11,290 nucleotides of DNA, from positions 161,586-172,875 of the forward strand of contig JAMYWO010000030.1 of the NCBI GenBank assembly GCA_024220525.1. Reading direction: 5' to 3'. The notes below the pieces were generated by a model. That model worked only from the letters and a program-made list of their open reading frames with translations, was not told the origin of the DNA and did not search any database. This document shows, one piece after another, positions 1-8,031 of this stretch. Within the stretch, counting starts at the first letter, position 1; each line of letters starts with the position of its first letter. The translations under genes were made by a program, and so were the position numbers. This stretch comes from Cochliopodium minus. Its lineage: Eukaryota; Discosea; Himatismenida; Cochliopodiidae.

Positions 1-40
1 AAAAAAAATGAAATTAAATAGATTTTGAATTCATTTATTA

Positions 41-219
41 GGAAATTCATTTACATTTCCACAAAAATCAAATTTATTCAGAAATTGATTTAAATTTCCA
101 CAAAAATCTAAATTGATTTACATTTCAACAAAAATATCCTTTTTTTGGAAATTGATTTACATTTCAACATAAATGTAAATTTAATGGAAATAAAAATGTA
201 ATTTTAATGGAAATAAAAA
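41..219. repeat. Degenerate short repeats in AT-rich non-coding DNA
   Basis: Four imperfect copies of a unit like GAAATTGATTTACATTTC followed by (C/A)ACAAAAAT begin near 41, 81, 109 and 147. Two copies of ATGTAAATTTAATGGAAAT or its near match (ATGTAATTTTAATGGAAAT) follow at about 173-219. Spacing is irregular (about 30-40 bp), so this is not a clean tandem satellite. The block lies downstream of the minus-strand gene that ends at 320. The rest of 1-319 shows no coding potential and no RNA gene that I can recognise. Confidence 0.5.
155..180. repeat. Perfect 10-bp inverted repeat (hairpin)
   Basis: ATTTACATTT at 155-164 and its exact reverse complement AAATGTAAAT at 171-180 are separated by the six bases CAACAT. 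The stem is A/T-rich apart from one G-C pair, so it is weak. It lies about 140 bp beyond the stop codon of the minus-strand gene, where a 3' UTR or 3' end region could be, but no function can be assigned. Confidence 0.5.
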
Positions 220-319
220 GAATTTATTGTTTTTTGTTTTGAAAATTAAATTTTAATTGGAAATCAATTTTTGGTGAAATAGTTTATCTTTTTTAAACTG
301 TAAGAAATTTGTTAATTGG

Positions 320-2280
320 CTAGCCAAGTTTTGCCATATCAAGAAATTCTTTCTTTAAGTACCATTTGTCCTGCCTTTTTTCGAGGAAATTCATGTGTGT
401 CTGTAGGGGTTTATTGCAGTAGTATTCACCCTCCTCTTCACAAATCAAAACCATGTTACCAATGTGGTGAACTGTCGGAAAAAACACTTCTTTTTTTTGT
501 TTTTTGTTTTCAGTTTTTTTTGTCAGTAGCACAACTTTATCAGAACCTCTCTTTTTGTTCTCCACTTATATAATGAATATTTTTAAAATAATAAATGAAC
601 TAAAAAATATGAATTACACTCCTTGTACTGTTTAGCAGCTTTGGCCATTTCTTAATCATAATAATTATAATTAAAGGATAAATAACTTTAAAAAATTTAC
701 TTATATTGTACTTGAGATTTGGTTTGTTTGAAGTTGATAATCTTGAAGTTGGATCAAGCAAGTAAGTATCATTCTCCAAAGTCACTTCTTCTTCGTTCCA
801 GTCGATAAAGTTTTCAGTGGGCTTTATGAACTTGGTTGAGAGTAAATCATTTTTGTCGATAACTGTGTTGAACTTGGAATGGTTTTGTCTCAATTTGGTG
901 ATAGTCTTACTGACTGCTATTCTGCTCAATGGTCTGCCATGTAAAAGCTGAAACAAATTTGAACAACATAAAAAGTTGTAATCTGTAATCTTGTAGACTT
1001 CAAATTCTGATCCATTACTTTGTTTTGAGACATTCTTTTGAAAGTTGTAAAAGATGATGGCTCCTTCTGGGATCCAACTTTAAAATTTTTAAAAATATTT
1101 AAGAAAAAATTAATAAAATAGTTATCATACTTTTCCATGTAAATTTGGAAGAATGGTCCATCTTTTTTAGTGGTAGCCAAAAGAAGAGCTCGCTTTAGGG
1201 GAAACAATGGTAAAGATCTTTCTATCATTATATGAGTAAAGTTCTGTAGATCAAAAAAACAAAGAACTTTTTGAAAAATATCTTCTTTAGATTTGAACTG
1301 TTGAATTTTTGGTTTTTCTTCAACAATTGGATTATTGGAGGGAGAGAACCACATCTTTGAGCAAATCTTGAATAGACAATTTTCAAATTTATTGAATTCA
1401 AATTGGTAGTTTTCCATGATAGGACCCATTTTGTCTAGCACCATTTCTTTCATTGCACTGCGAATTTTCTGTAGATAATCCAATAGCTCAATAGGTTTTT
1501 GTTCTGCAACTCTTATAAAGTATGAATCTTGATCAAGTCCAAAAAAATTCAAAAGTTGGGGTAAATCTGTTTTATAAATAGATAATTAGTTTGAAAAAAA
1601 TTTAGGAGATTTTTAACCATCGCAAGAGTTAATTTGTTTCTCATCTTTGTCTTGTTTTTCATCAAAAAAATTAACTTCCACAATTTGTTGTTCCTTCTCT
1701 TCTTGTTGTTCCTCCTCTTCATCGATGACTTCTTGGTTTTGTTTTGATTTTGTTTTCTCTTCAAAGCTGATATTACCATCCAGTTTTAGTGGAGAAACAA
1801 TTTTATCTTTTGGCTTTGTAATTTTTTTTTTTGGTTGAGAGTTTACTGATTTTTCAAGATCTCCTCGATTCTTCTTTTCTGGTGTTTTTGAAGGAATTGA
1901 TAAAGTTGAACCTTGGGAAATACTTTCAAGAATCGAATCTTTCTCACTAATTTTTTTAATCAAATTATCAATATCATCACTTTCACCTAAATTGAGAAAA
2001 AAAATAAAAATTGGGTAATTTGGTTTTTTTTTTTTAGTCAACTGTCCAATAGTTCTTTGATCTCAGGATTCGATGATGAATATAATATTTTGGGCTCTGG
2101 TCTGGTGGGTTTTTTTGGCACATTTACTTTCTTTTTTTTAGGCTGTTGAGATTTGTTTGTTGGGAAATAATCACAATCATCATCCAATTGTTTTTTTTTG
2201 GATTTGTTGTCTTTTGTAAGAAAGATATTTTTTATTTTTTTAATAAAAAATAAAGTTTTTTCACTTGATTTTTTGCTCAT
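320..2280 (-). CDS. Unrecognised six-exon protein, about 534 aa
   Basis: I do not recognise this protein. The proposed exons on the minus strand are 2280-2043, 1986-1618, 1566-1131, 1077-701, 650-618 and 471-320. The introns are 56, 51, 53, 50 and 146 bp, each GT-AG, and every junction keeps frame (phases 1, 1, 2, 1, 1). The start ATG at 2280-2278 opens a lysine-rich stretch. Residues to about 200 are low-complexity and charged, including an acidic/Gln run (EEEEQQEEKEQQ). From about residue 205 the sequence is mixed hydrophobic and looks folded (for example DQDSYFIRVAEQKPIELLDY). The C-terminal exon has CEEEGEYYC and ends DMAKLG with TAG. The first four exons are well supported. The short fifth exon and the 146-bp last intron are the weakest part; without that splice the protein would end soon after residue 480. 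No signal peptide or membrane segment is evident. A nuclear or cytoplasmic role is only a guess from the basic/acidic N-terminus. Confidence 0.72.
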
Positions 2281-2409
2281 TGATATAAATGGGAATGATA
2301 GTATAAATTTTAATTTTTAATTTTTTTTTTATTTATTTATTTAAAATTAAATAAAAATAATAAAAAATATTCTCTATTAAACAATAGGAACAAAAAATAT
2401 TTAAAAAAA
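2281..2409. promoter_or_regulatory. AT-rich divergent promoter region
   Basis: This 129-bp spacer separates two genes whose start codons face away from each other (ATG at 2280 on minus, ATG at 2410 on plus), so it should contain both promoters. It is almost pure A/T with a T10 tract, TTTATTTATTTA repeats and several AATAAAA strings. No specific factor site can be singled out. The plus-strand start is preceded by an A-rich leader, as is usual in AT-rich protists. Confidence 0.5.
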
Positions 2410-2844
2410 ATGAGTTACACTTTGAACAAAAGAATTAAATTCAAAAGATTTTGGAATGAGGATTTCCTTTCTAATAATGGTTCTATTGAAGAATTATTTG
2501 AATGGGAAAATATGGGAAATTACCACGAAAAAGAAATTAATGAGGGAACAAATATGGATGATTCTGATGAAGAAGAATCAATTGATTATACAATGAATTT
2601 TACAATGAGAGAGGAAATGGAACAAAGCGAGGAGTCAGATGGAGAGGGGAGCTCTAATGAAGGTAAAAAAAAAATTATTAAAAAAAAAAATTAAATTAAA
2701 CTTTTTAAAGATGAAAATGAAGAAATGATGTTTAGAAGTATTGGTGAGATACTGGGTGAAAAGGAAGAAGGAGAATTTTTGATGAATAAAAAAATTGGAG
2801 AAATGAGTGAAGAAGAGATTAATAGATCAATAAGTGCTCATTTA
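2410..2844 (+). CDS. Acidic protein of unknown function, 3' truncated at the N
   Basis: Exons are 2410-2662 and 2711-2844, joined by a 48-bp GT-AG intron (2663-2710) that splits a GAT codon (G|AT) and keeps frame. The visible 129 residues start MSYTLNKRIKFKRFWNEDF, which is basic and aromatic. They then become strongly acidic (DDSDEEESIDY, EEMEQSEESDGEGSSNEDENEE) and continue with predicted helical, Glu/Lys-rich sequence to SEEEINRSISAHL. I recognise no domain; acidic regions of this kind are common in nuclear and chromatin proteins, but that is only suggestive. The open frame continues past the N at 2845 to 2982, but that stretch is antisense to paralog A and is not part of this gene. The true 3' end is missing. 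Confidence 0.6.
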
Positions 2845-2845
2845 N
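2845..2845. other. Single N: probable contig join
   Basis: The only ambiguous base in the window sits at 2845. Immediately left is an acidic plus-strand gene in open frame. Immediately right, on the minus strand, is the second exon of array copy A, which stops mid-exon at ...VDTIIK plus two bases of the next codon, where the paralogs continue for roughly 55 more residues and a third exon. Both genes are cut at the same base, which is best explained by two contigs joined with a nominal one-base gap, or by a misassembly. Confidence 0.8.
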
Positions 2846-3471
2846 GTTTTGATGATGGTATCAACTTTTATTCCTTTCAAATAGATGTTATCTTTGTTTT
2901 GTTCAAAAAACTGCTGGTCACACAAAAAATCAAAATTGGCAACCAAAACACCTTTATTTTTTGTAATTTTTTGAATAAATGAATGAAAATATTCTTTTAT
3001 AAACAAACTAAATTTTTAAAAAAATGAAATCCTAATCTTTTAATCAGTATAGATTGGATTTTATAGATTGTATAAATTATTACCTTGTACAACTTGCATC
3101 TGATTTTCAAAATATCTTCCTTTTGGCGCATATGAGCATAATCCAACATTAGTATAACCAAGTGTACAAAAATTTCCACCCTCTTCTATATATGTCGCGA
3201 AATCATCACCTATTTCTTTCCCCTCTCCTTGTACCTCAAAAGGATTTCCTCCATCAATGAAAATGATATCAAATTCTTTCAAATCAAGCCCATCCATTTT
3301 ATATTCACTCCATTTCTTTCTGGAATGGCTATGAGGGATAATATCGTAGATATGGAAGTTGGAATTTGGTTTAAAAAAAATTTTTGGCTGATATTCACTC
3401 AGAAAAAAATAACCAACTTTCAAATTTTCTTTTATTCTCCATTCTTCGACTTCATCTTGTTTTGGTTTCAT
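2846..3471 (-). CDS. Array copy A: GATase1-like/ThuA-like family protein, truncated at the N
   Basis: Exon 1 is 3471-3084 (129 codons plus 1 base) and exon 2 is 2951-2846. They are joined by a 132-bp GT-AG phase 1 intron (3083-2952) that gives ...MQVVQ-GVLVANFDFL. Residues 69-76 (IIFIDGGN), 84-101 (GKEIGDDFATYIEEGG, then NF) and 102-119 (CTLGYTN through YAPKGR) match the other copies. Exon 2 ends in mid-codon at the N, after the equivalent of the KGI...IIK strand, so the second half of the domain and all of exon 3 are absent from the window. The surviving part has no stops or frameshifts, so this is an assembly truncation rather than evident decay. Copy A is closest to copy B (LKEFDIIF, FATYIEEGG, NVGxCSYAPKGR in both). 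Confidence 0.75.
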
Positions 3472-3768
3472 TTTTTTCTTTCAAATTATTTTGAAAATCA
3501 AATCAAAACCTTTTTTATTTATTTTTATTCTGAAAAAGAGATGAATGAATCACTTTTGTAAGTTAATTTCTTTGTTCTTTTTTTGTTTTCCTTCTTTCTT
3601 TAAAACAATAAAAATGTAAAATTTTTTTTTCAACTTTAAGCTAAAAATTAGGTTGTTTAATGTTCCTTTCTTTTTATTCCAGAAAACATTTTACTATAAA
3701 AATTTTTGTTTGAGGGAAAATTACAAGGGTTAGACAATTTTTTAATTTTTGAAACTTTATTTTTCTAA
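3472..3768. other. Spacer between copies A and B
   Basis: This 297-bp spacer holds the presumed promoter of copy A and the 3' end of copy B. Close to the copy B stop, the minus strand reads AAATAAAG (near 3755-3763), a possible poly(A) signal, though AATAAA strings are expected by chance here. Open frames through the spacer are short and A/T-biased, with no resemblance to the neighbouring exons. No RNA gene is seen. Confidence 0.4.
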
Positions 3769-4819
3769 TTAGAAAAGAGAATAATTTTTTGAAAGAAAAA
3801 CAATGATTAAATTTTGGAGTACTCTGGGAACATTTATATTCTGAATTTTCAATTTCTTGAACAAAATTAAAAGATTGAAAACATCTGTATTGAATTGATG
3901 TGGCCAAAACATATGTTCATCTTTGTTCCAATCCCGATTTATCGAACTTATATTTAAAAAAAAAAATCTAAAAAAAAATTCCAAAAAATAAAAAATTCTT
4001 TACTTTATTAAGTTTCTCATTAAAATAAGTGGAAAGTAATCAGAACTACCATCTATACAATAAATAATTCCATTCCCATAATTCCTTCTTGCAATCAAAG
4101 GATAATTTTTATCTCCCACCAATATTACTGCGTCCTCGCATATAGAAGTCACTCCAAATTCTATTTTTCTCGTACTCATGGAGGTGTTTTTGATTACATC
4201 TTTGAGGAGATAATTATTTTTGTTTTTTAAAAGATATTCTTCTGTGAATTCAAACTTGTAATCTTCACATAATGTTGCTGTTAAAGAATTTCAAATTTAG
4301 AATATTATTTATGAATTTTTTTTTTAATATTTTTTCTCTGAAATTTTTTTTTTTATAACGGTGATCTAAACAAATTTTACACTGTTTTACTTGCATACTT
4401 TCTGTATACCATCTTCCTTTTGGTGCATAAGAACATTTCCCAACATTAGTATAACCAAGTGTACAAAATATACCACCCTCCTCTATATATGTGGCAAATT
4501 CATCCCCTATCTCTTTCCCCTCTCTATCTTCATCAAATAGATTTCCTCCATCAAGGAAAATGATATCAAATTCCTTCAAATTCACTCCCATTTTTTTAAT
4601 AGCCAACCATACAGTAGTCTCTGGCAAATTTTCATCAAGATAGATGTCATAATATTTAAAATTTGGATTCAATTTGAACAATCTCCCTGGTCTTTCGGGA
4701 CTTGAGGTGAAATAACCCACTTTTATCTCTTCTTTTATTTTGCAATCTTGTATATCTTGCTCATTTTCATAAATACTAGTATCTTCTTCGCTATTCTCTT
4801 GTGAATCAAAATGATCCAT
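3769..4819 (-). CDS. Array copy B: GATase1-like/ThuA-like family protein, 296 aa
   Basis: Exons on minus are 4819-4381, 4277-4004 and 3946-3769, with GT-AG introns of 103 bp (phase 1) and 57 bp (phase 2). I use the ATG at 4819 rather than the upstream in-frame GTG at 4828. Residues 1-27 form an acidic N-terminal extension absent from copy C. Residues 31-145 carry the first half of the domain: VGYF strand, FDIIFLDGGN (84-93), GKEIGDEFATYIEEGG (101-116), CTLGYTN (119-125), YAPKGRW (131-137). Exon 2 gives ICEDAVILVGDKNYPLIARR, then the IIYCID strand. Exon 3 gives SINRDW and WPHQF, then a hydrophobic tail (VFNLLILFKKLKI, VPRVLQNLI). The first splice yields QVKQ-STLCEDY, aligning with VVQGTLSARD in C. 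An alternative in-frame acceptor upstream of exon 3 would add a few Phe-rich residues. The fold assignment is family-level inference from the D-GG, LAxYVEEGG and PxIARRxxGxG pattern. Confidence 0.8.
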
Positions 4820-5054
4820 TAAAATCACCTTGATCTTTTATTCTAATTCTCTTTTTTTTATTTAATTCAAAGAAATTTAAAAATTTGAAAAAAATAAATA
4901 ATTTAAAAGGAATTAAAATCTATATTCTCATTATGCAGAATTATGTTTTAATAAAATAAAGTCTCATGCTTAAACAATTTACTTTATAAATGGATATTTT
5001 TCTCTATTCTCAATTCTTCTCAACTAAAACCTTTGGGATTTATTTTTTATTTTT
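4820..5054. other. Spacer between copies B and C
   Basis: This 235-bp A/T-rich spacer must hold the promoter of copy B and the 3' end of copy C. Minus-strand AATAAA strings follow the copy C stop within about 20 bases. I see no extra exon, no tRNA-like fold and no coding frame of note. Confidence 0.4.
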
Positions 5055-6166
5055 TTATCTGTAATAAAGTGATAAAAATTCGACAACCAAAAGAATAATA
5101 ACTTTAGGAACAACAATTTTCCCTTGGATTTTTGATCTTTTAAAGTACAAGAATAGATACAAAACATTTCTTTGAAACGATAGAGGCCAAGTTTGATGAT
5201 CTTCTTTTTTCCAGTTACAATTTATTGAACTAATAAAATATTTAAAATAGAGATATTAAAAAAATAAATAAAAATAAAATTATGAAATAATAAAAAGAAG
5301 TTTTAAAGTTTAATTAATGTAACTTACTTTATAAAATTTCTAACCAAAAATGTTGGAGTAGTGTTGTAACCCGAATTAATACAATAAACATACCCTTTTC
5401 CGAACTTCCTTCGTGCAATTATGGGATACTCCTTGTTACCTAACAAGATTTCAGCATCTTCACAAATGGTAGTTTCTTTATCTCTCACTTTTCTAGTTTT
5501 GATACTTTTTAAATAATTTCCATTCAAATAAACATTATTTTTATCGTTTTCACAAATATATTCATCTCTTGCACTCAAAGTTCCTTTTTTGATTTTTAAA
5601 ACAAAAAACTTTTTTAATTTATCAATAAATTATAAAACAAAAAAATAAAATATTTCTCTTTCCAAATAAAGTATATTTAATCAGGTACACAATGAGCATT
5701 CAAAAAAAAATTATTTGAATTACAAAGAAATAGAATTAAACACTATTTGAATCTATTTATTCTTGAAATCATCTTATATAAAATATGAAGAGATCTTCAA
5801 TGAATTAAAAATAAAATTTCAATTGTTACCTTGCACAACTTGTATTTTCTCATCACACCATCTTCCTTTTGGACCATAAGTACTATCTTGGACATTATTG
5901 AATCCCAAAGTACATACAAATCCCCCTTCCTCCACATATCTGGCAAGATGATCACCTATCTCCATTGCATCTTTTTCTTGTTTCGAAAAATTTCTTCCTC
6001 CATCAAGCAATATCAAATCAAATTGACTCAATATATTATCCTTTGCAGAACAATATCTATAAGTTTTGAAATTAGTATTTTGTTCGAATTTTTTTCCTAT
6101 TGGATCAAATGTTGAATAAATATATGCTATTTTTATATTTTCTTTTATCCTCCATTCTTCTATCAT
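5055..6166 (-). CDS. Array copy C: GATase1-like/ThuA-like family protein, 255 aa
   Basis: Exons on minus are 6166-5830, 5583-5328 and 5229-5055, with GT-AG introns of 246 bp (phase 1) and 98 bp (phase 2, consensus GTAAGT donor). This is the shortest copy, starting MIEEWRIKENIKIAYIY with no acidic leader. First half: FDLILLDGGR (49-58), MEIGDHLARYVEEGG (68-82), CTLGFNN (85-91), YGPKGRW (97-103). Exon 2 encodes TLSARDEYICENDKNN, SIKTRKV, ICEDAEILLGNKEYPIIARR and the VYCINSG strand. The last part resembles the PVIARRxxGxGRVV stretch known in bacterial GATase1-like proteins. Exon 3 encodes SINCNWKKEDHQTWPLSFQ, then NVLYLFLYFKR, VPKVIILLVVEFL and YYR, ending in TAA. Although it is hydrophobic, the tail is interrupted by charge and is more like packed helices than a clear membrane anchor. 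There is no signal peptide, so a cytosolic location is likely. Substrate and reaction are unknown. Confidence 0.82.
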
Positions 6167-6410
6167 TCCTTTTTTCTCACAATTTTGACAATTTTTTTTT
6201 ATTTTTTATTGAAATTTTATTGAAATTGGCAGTATGCTGGATTGATAAGCATAATTTTCTTCAATTTTTAATTTTTAAACAAGATTCCAAATCTTACTTT
6301 TAAAAAATGTTCAAAGTTTGAAAATCTTTTTTTTTCATTATTTATCTACCATAACATTTTGATTTAAAAAAGCAAATAAATTTATTTTAAAAAAAACTTC
6401 AAAAATTGTT
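6167..6410. other. Spacer between copies C and D
   Basis: This 244-bp A/T-rich spacer contains the presumed promoter of copy C and the 3' end of copy D, whose stop codon overlaps an AATAAA string (AAATAAAA on minus). No other gene, repeat or RNA is seen. Confidence 0.4.
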
Positions 6411-7746
6411 TTATTTGAAATGGAGAGAAATATATTTGACAATCATGAGAAGAATAACTTTTGGAACAACGACTTTTCCTTGTGTTTTCAATCTTTTGAA
6501 ATACAAAAAAAGAATCAAAACATTACTTTGAAATAATAAAGGCCAAGTTCCATTCTCCTCTTTTTTCCATTCAATATTTATCGAACTATTAAAATAAAAA
6601 AAAAAATTTAAAAAAATGTTTGAAAAAGATTTATAGAGATGTTCAAAACTTTACAACAGTTCAAAATTTGTTAGTTATAAATTAATATTCGCTCACAAAG
6701 TTGTAAATTTTGGACATGTCTAAAAGATTTAAATAAAAAAAAAATTACTTAATAAAATTTCTTAACAAAATAAGAGGCATATTTTCAGAATCAGAATTGA
6801 TACAATAAACGTAACCTTCTCCAAATTTTCTTCTTGCGATAACGGGATATTCCTTGTTACCTAGCAATACTTCTGCATCATTACAAAGGCTAGTTTCTTT
6901 ATTTCCCACCTTTCTAGTTTTGATAGATTGTTCGCTTTCAATTCCTTTCAAGTATATGCTGTCACTATAATTTCTCCAATAAAAATTGTCATAAGCACTC
7001 AATGTACCTTTATTAAAATTGAATTAAAAATAGGAATATCTTAGTAAAGTTACGAAATTTAAAGAATAGTGCGATATATTTATTGAAATTTTTTTTTTTT
7101 TAAAAGTAGAATGGGAAAAAAAGGATAAATTATTTCAAAATTAAACAAAAAATATTTCTTTTATAGATAAATTAATCAGAACAAAATGAGGCCCAAAATT
7201 TTTTTGTAAATAATTTGGAATTATTGTGATATATTCAGAATTTTAAACAGATCTCCAAATTCGGATCATGAAAAATATTCATATTTGAGTTTATAATTTA
7301 ATATGAATGTAAAATATACCTTGTACAACCTGTAATCTCTCATCATTCCATCTTCCTTTTGGTGCATAATCAGAATTATGTACATTTGTATAACCTAATG
7401 TACATACTTTCCCTCCCTCCTCAACATATCTGGCAAGATTATCACCTATCTCTTTTCCAGCACCATCAACTGAATAACAATTACCTCCATCAAGAAAAAC
7501 TAAATCAAAATGCTTCCCATTCAATTCCTCCAAAATTTTTTCTTTATTGGTATCATGAGCATGATTAAGAACATTCAAGTAATTATAAATTTTGAAATTA
7601 GGATTTTGTTTGAAAGTTTGTCCAGGTCTATCATTACTTGTATAAATATATCCTATTTTTATATTCTCCTTTATTCTCCATTCTTCTTCCTCTTCAACAT
7701 TAGCATTGTTTGCAGCATTCTCTGGATAGAAAAAATCTTCCAACAT
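6411..7746 (-). CDS. Array copy D: GATase1-like/ThuA-like family protein, 286 aa
   Basis: Exons on minus are 7746-7320, 7007-6749 and 6585-6411, with GT-AG introns of 312 bp (phase 1) and 163 bp (phase 2). The start is the ATG at 7746; an in-frame TTG at 7752 is less likely in a eukaryote. Residues 1-22 form an Asn/Glu-rich leader, and EEWRIKENIKIGYIY then begins the domain. FDLVFLDGGN (80-89), GKEIGDNLARYVEEGG (97-112), CTLGYTN (115-121) and YAPKGRW (127-133) match the other copies. Exon 2 carries SIKTRKV, CNDAEVLLGNKEYPVIARR (184-202) and FGEGYVYCIN (204-213). Exon 3 carries SINIEWKKEE, WPLLFQSNVLILFLYFKR and VPKVILLMIVKYI, ending HFK. Copy D is closest to copy C. It is the first unit of the array and is divergent from the Roco gene. 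The class I glutamine amidotransferase-like fold is inferred; no canonical GxCxG nucleophile elbow is present, so amidotransferase activity should not be assumed. Confidence 0.82.
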
Positions 7747-8031
7747 TTTCAAATTTTTTTTTATTTTTAAATATTAATTTGGAATTTATGAAATTTAAAT
7801 AAAAGAATTAGATGAATTTTATCCATGAGCAAATGATTTAATTCCTTTTTCTTTTTCTTTCATCCAAATTTTATTTGAGAAATTTCTAGTTTTTTTAACT
7901 AAATATCAAACAAATTTTCCAAAATCGAAATTTTGTTTCACATTTCAAAGATAAAGACAAATTGTTTTCTTTTTCTCCAAATTATGTTTCAAATTGATAT
8001 CTTTTCAATAAATATAAAAAATAAAATAAAA
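7747..8031. promoter_or_regulatory. Divergent promoter region between array copy D and the Roco gene
   Basis: The two start codons (7746 minus, 8032 plus) face away from each other across 285 bp, so both promoters must lie here. The sequence is A/T-rich with a pyrimidine tract (CTTTTTCTTTTTCTTTC near 7847-7861). The Roco frame is open upstream to 7933 with ATGs that could extend the protein, but that stretch reads as compositional noise. No defined factor site is recognised. Confidence 0.45.

Larger units (their letters stand above)
2846..7746 (-). repeat. Tandem array of four paralogous genes (D-C-B-A)
   Basis: Four head-to-tail minus-strand genes share protein sequence, a three-exon layout and intron phases. 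Unit starts are at 7746, 6166, 4819 and 3471, giving spacings of 1580, 1347 and 1348 bp. Shared landmarks are (D/E)GG near the middle of exon 1, GxCTLG(Y/F)xN, (Y/G)xPKGR, IARR(K/N)(F/Y)G and SIN-x2-W at the start of exon 3. The spacers are 297 bp (A-B), 235 bp (B-C) and 244 bp (C-D); they contain no further gene and must hold each unit's promoter and the 3' end of the next. The array may continue beyond the N at 2845. Confidence 0.85.

Noticed and set aside
316-573. Plus-strand open frame of 85 codons
   Set aside because: It is antisense to the proposed last exon of the minus-strand gene and its intron. The minus reading gives more protein-like sequence and fits the splice phase.
2725-2982. 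Plus-strand frame crossing the N as one protein
   Set aside because: The part right of 2845 is antisense to copy A exon 2, so the frame is a chimera created at the join.
2997-3179. Minus-strand 60-codon frame overlapping copy A
   Set aside because: It is a different frame of copy A exon 1 and intron and lacks any family pattern.
3947-3984. Separate small gene starting upstream of copy B exon 3
   Set aside because: The frame starts in intron sequence. Paralogs C and D show that this segment is a third exon spliced to exon 2.
4820-4828. GTG start extending copy B by three residues
   Set aside because: An ATG follows nine bases later and eukaryotic nuclear genes rarely use GTG. The same reasoning removes the TTG at 7752 for copy D.
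7933-8031. Upstream in-frame extension of the Roco gene
   Set aside because: The added residues are Ile/Phe/Lys-biased and look like translated AT-rich leader. The ATG at 8032 has an A-rich context and begins ordinary coding sequence.
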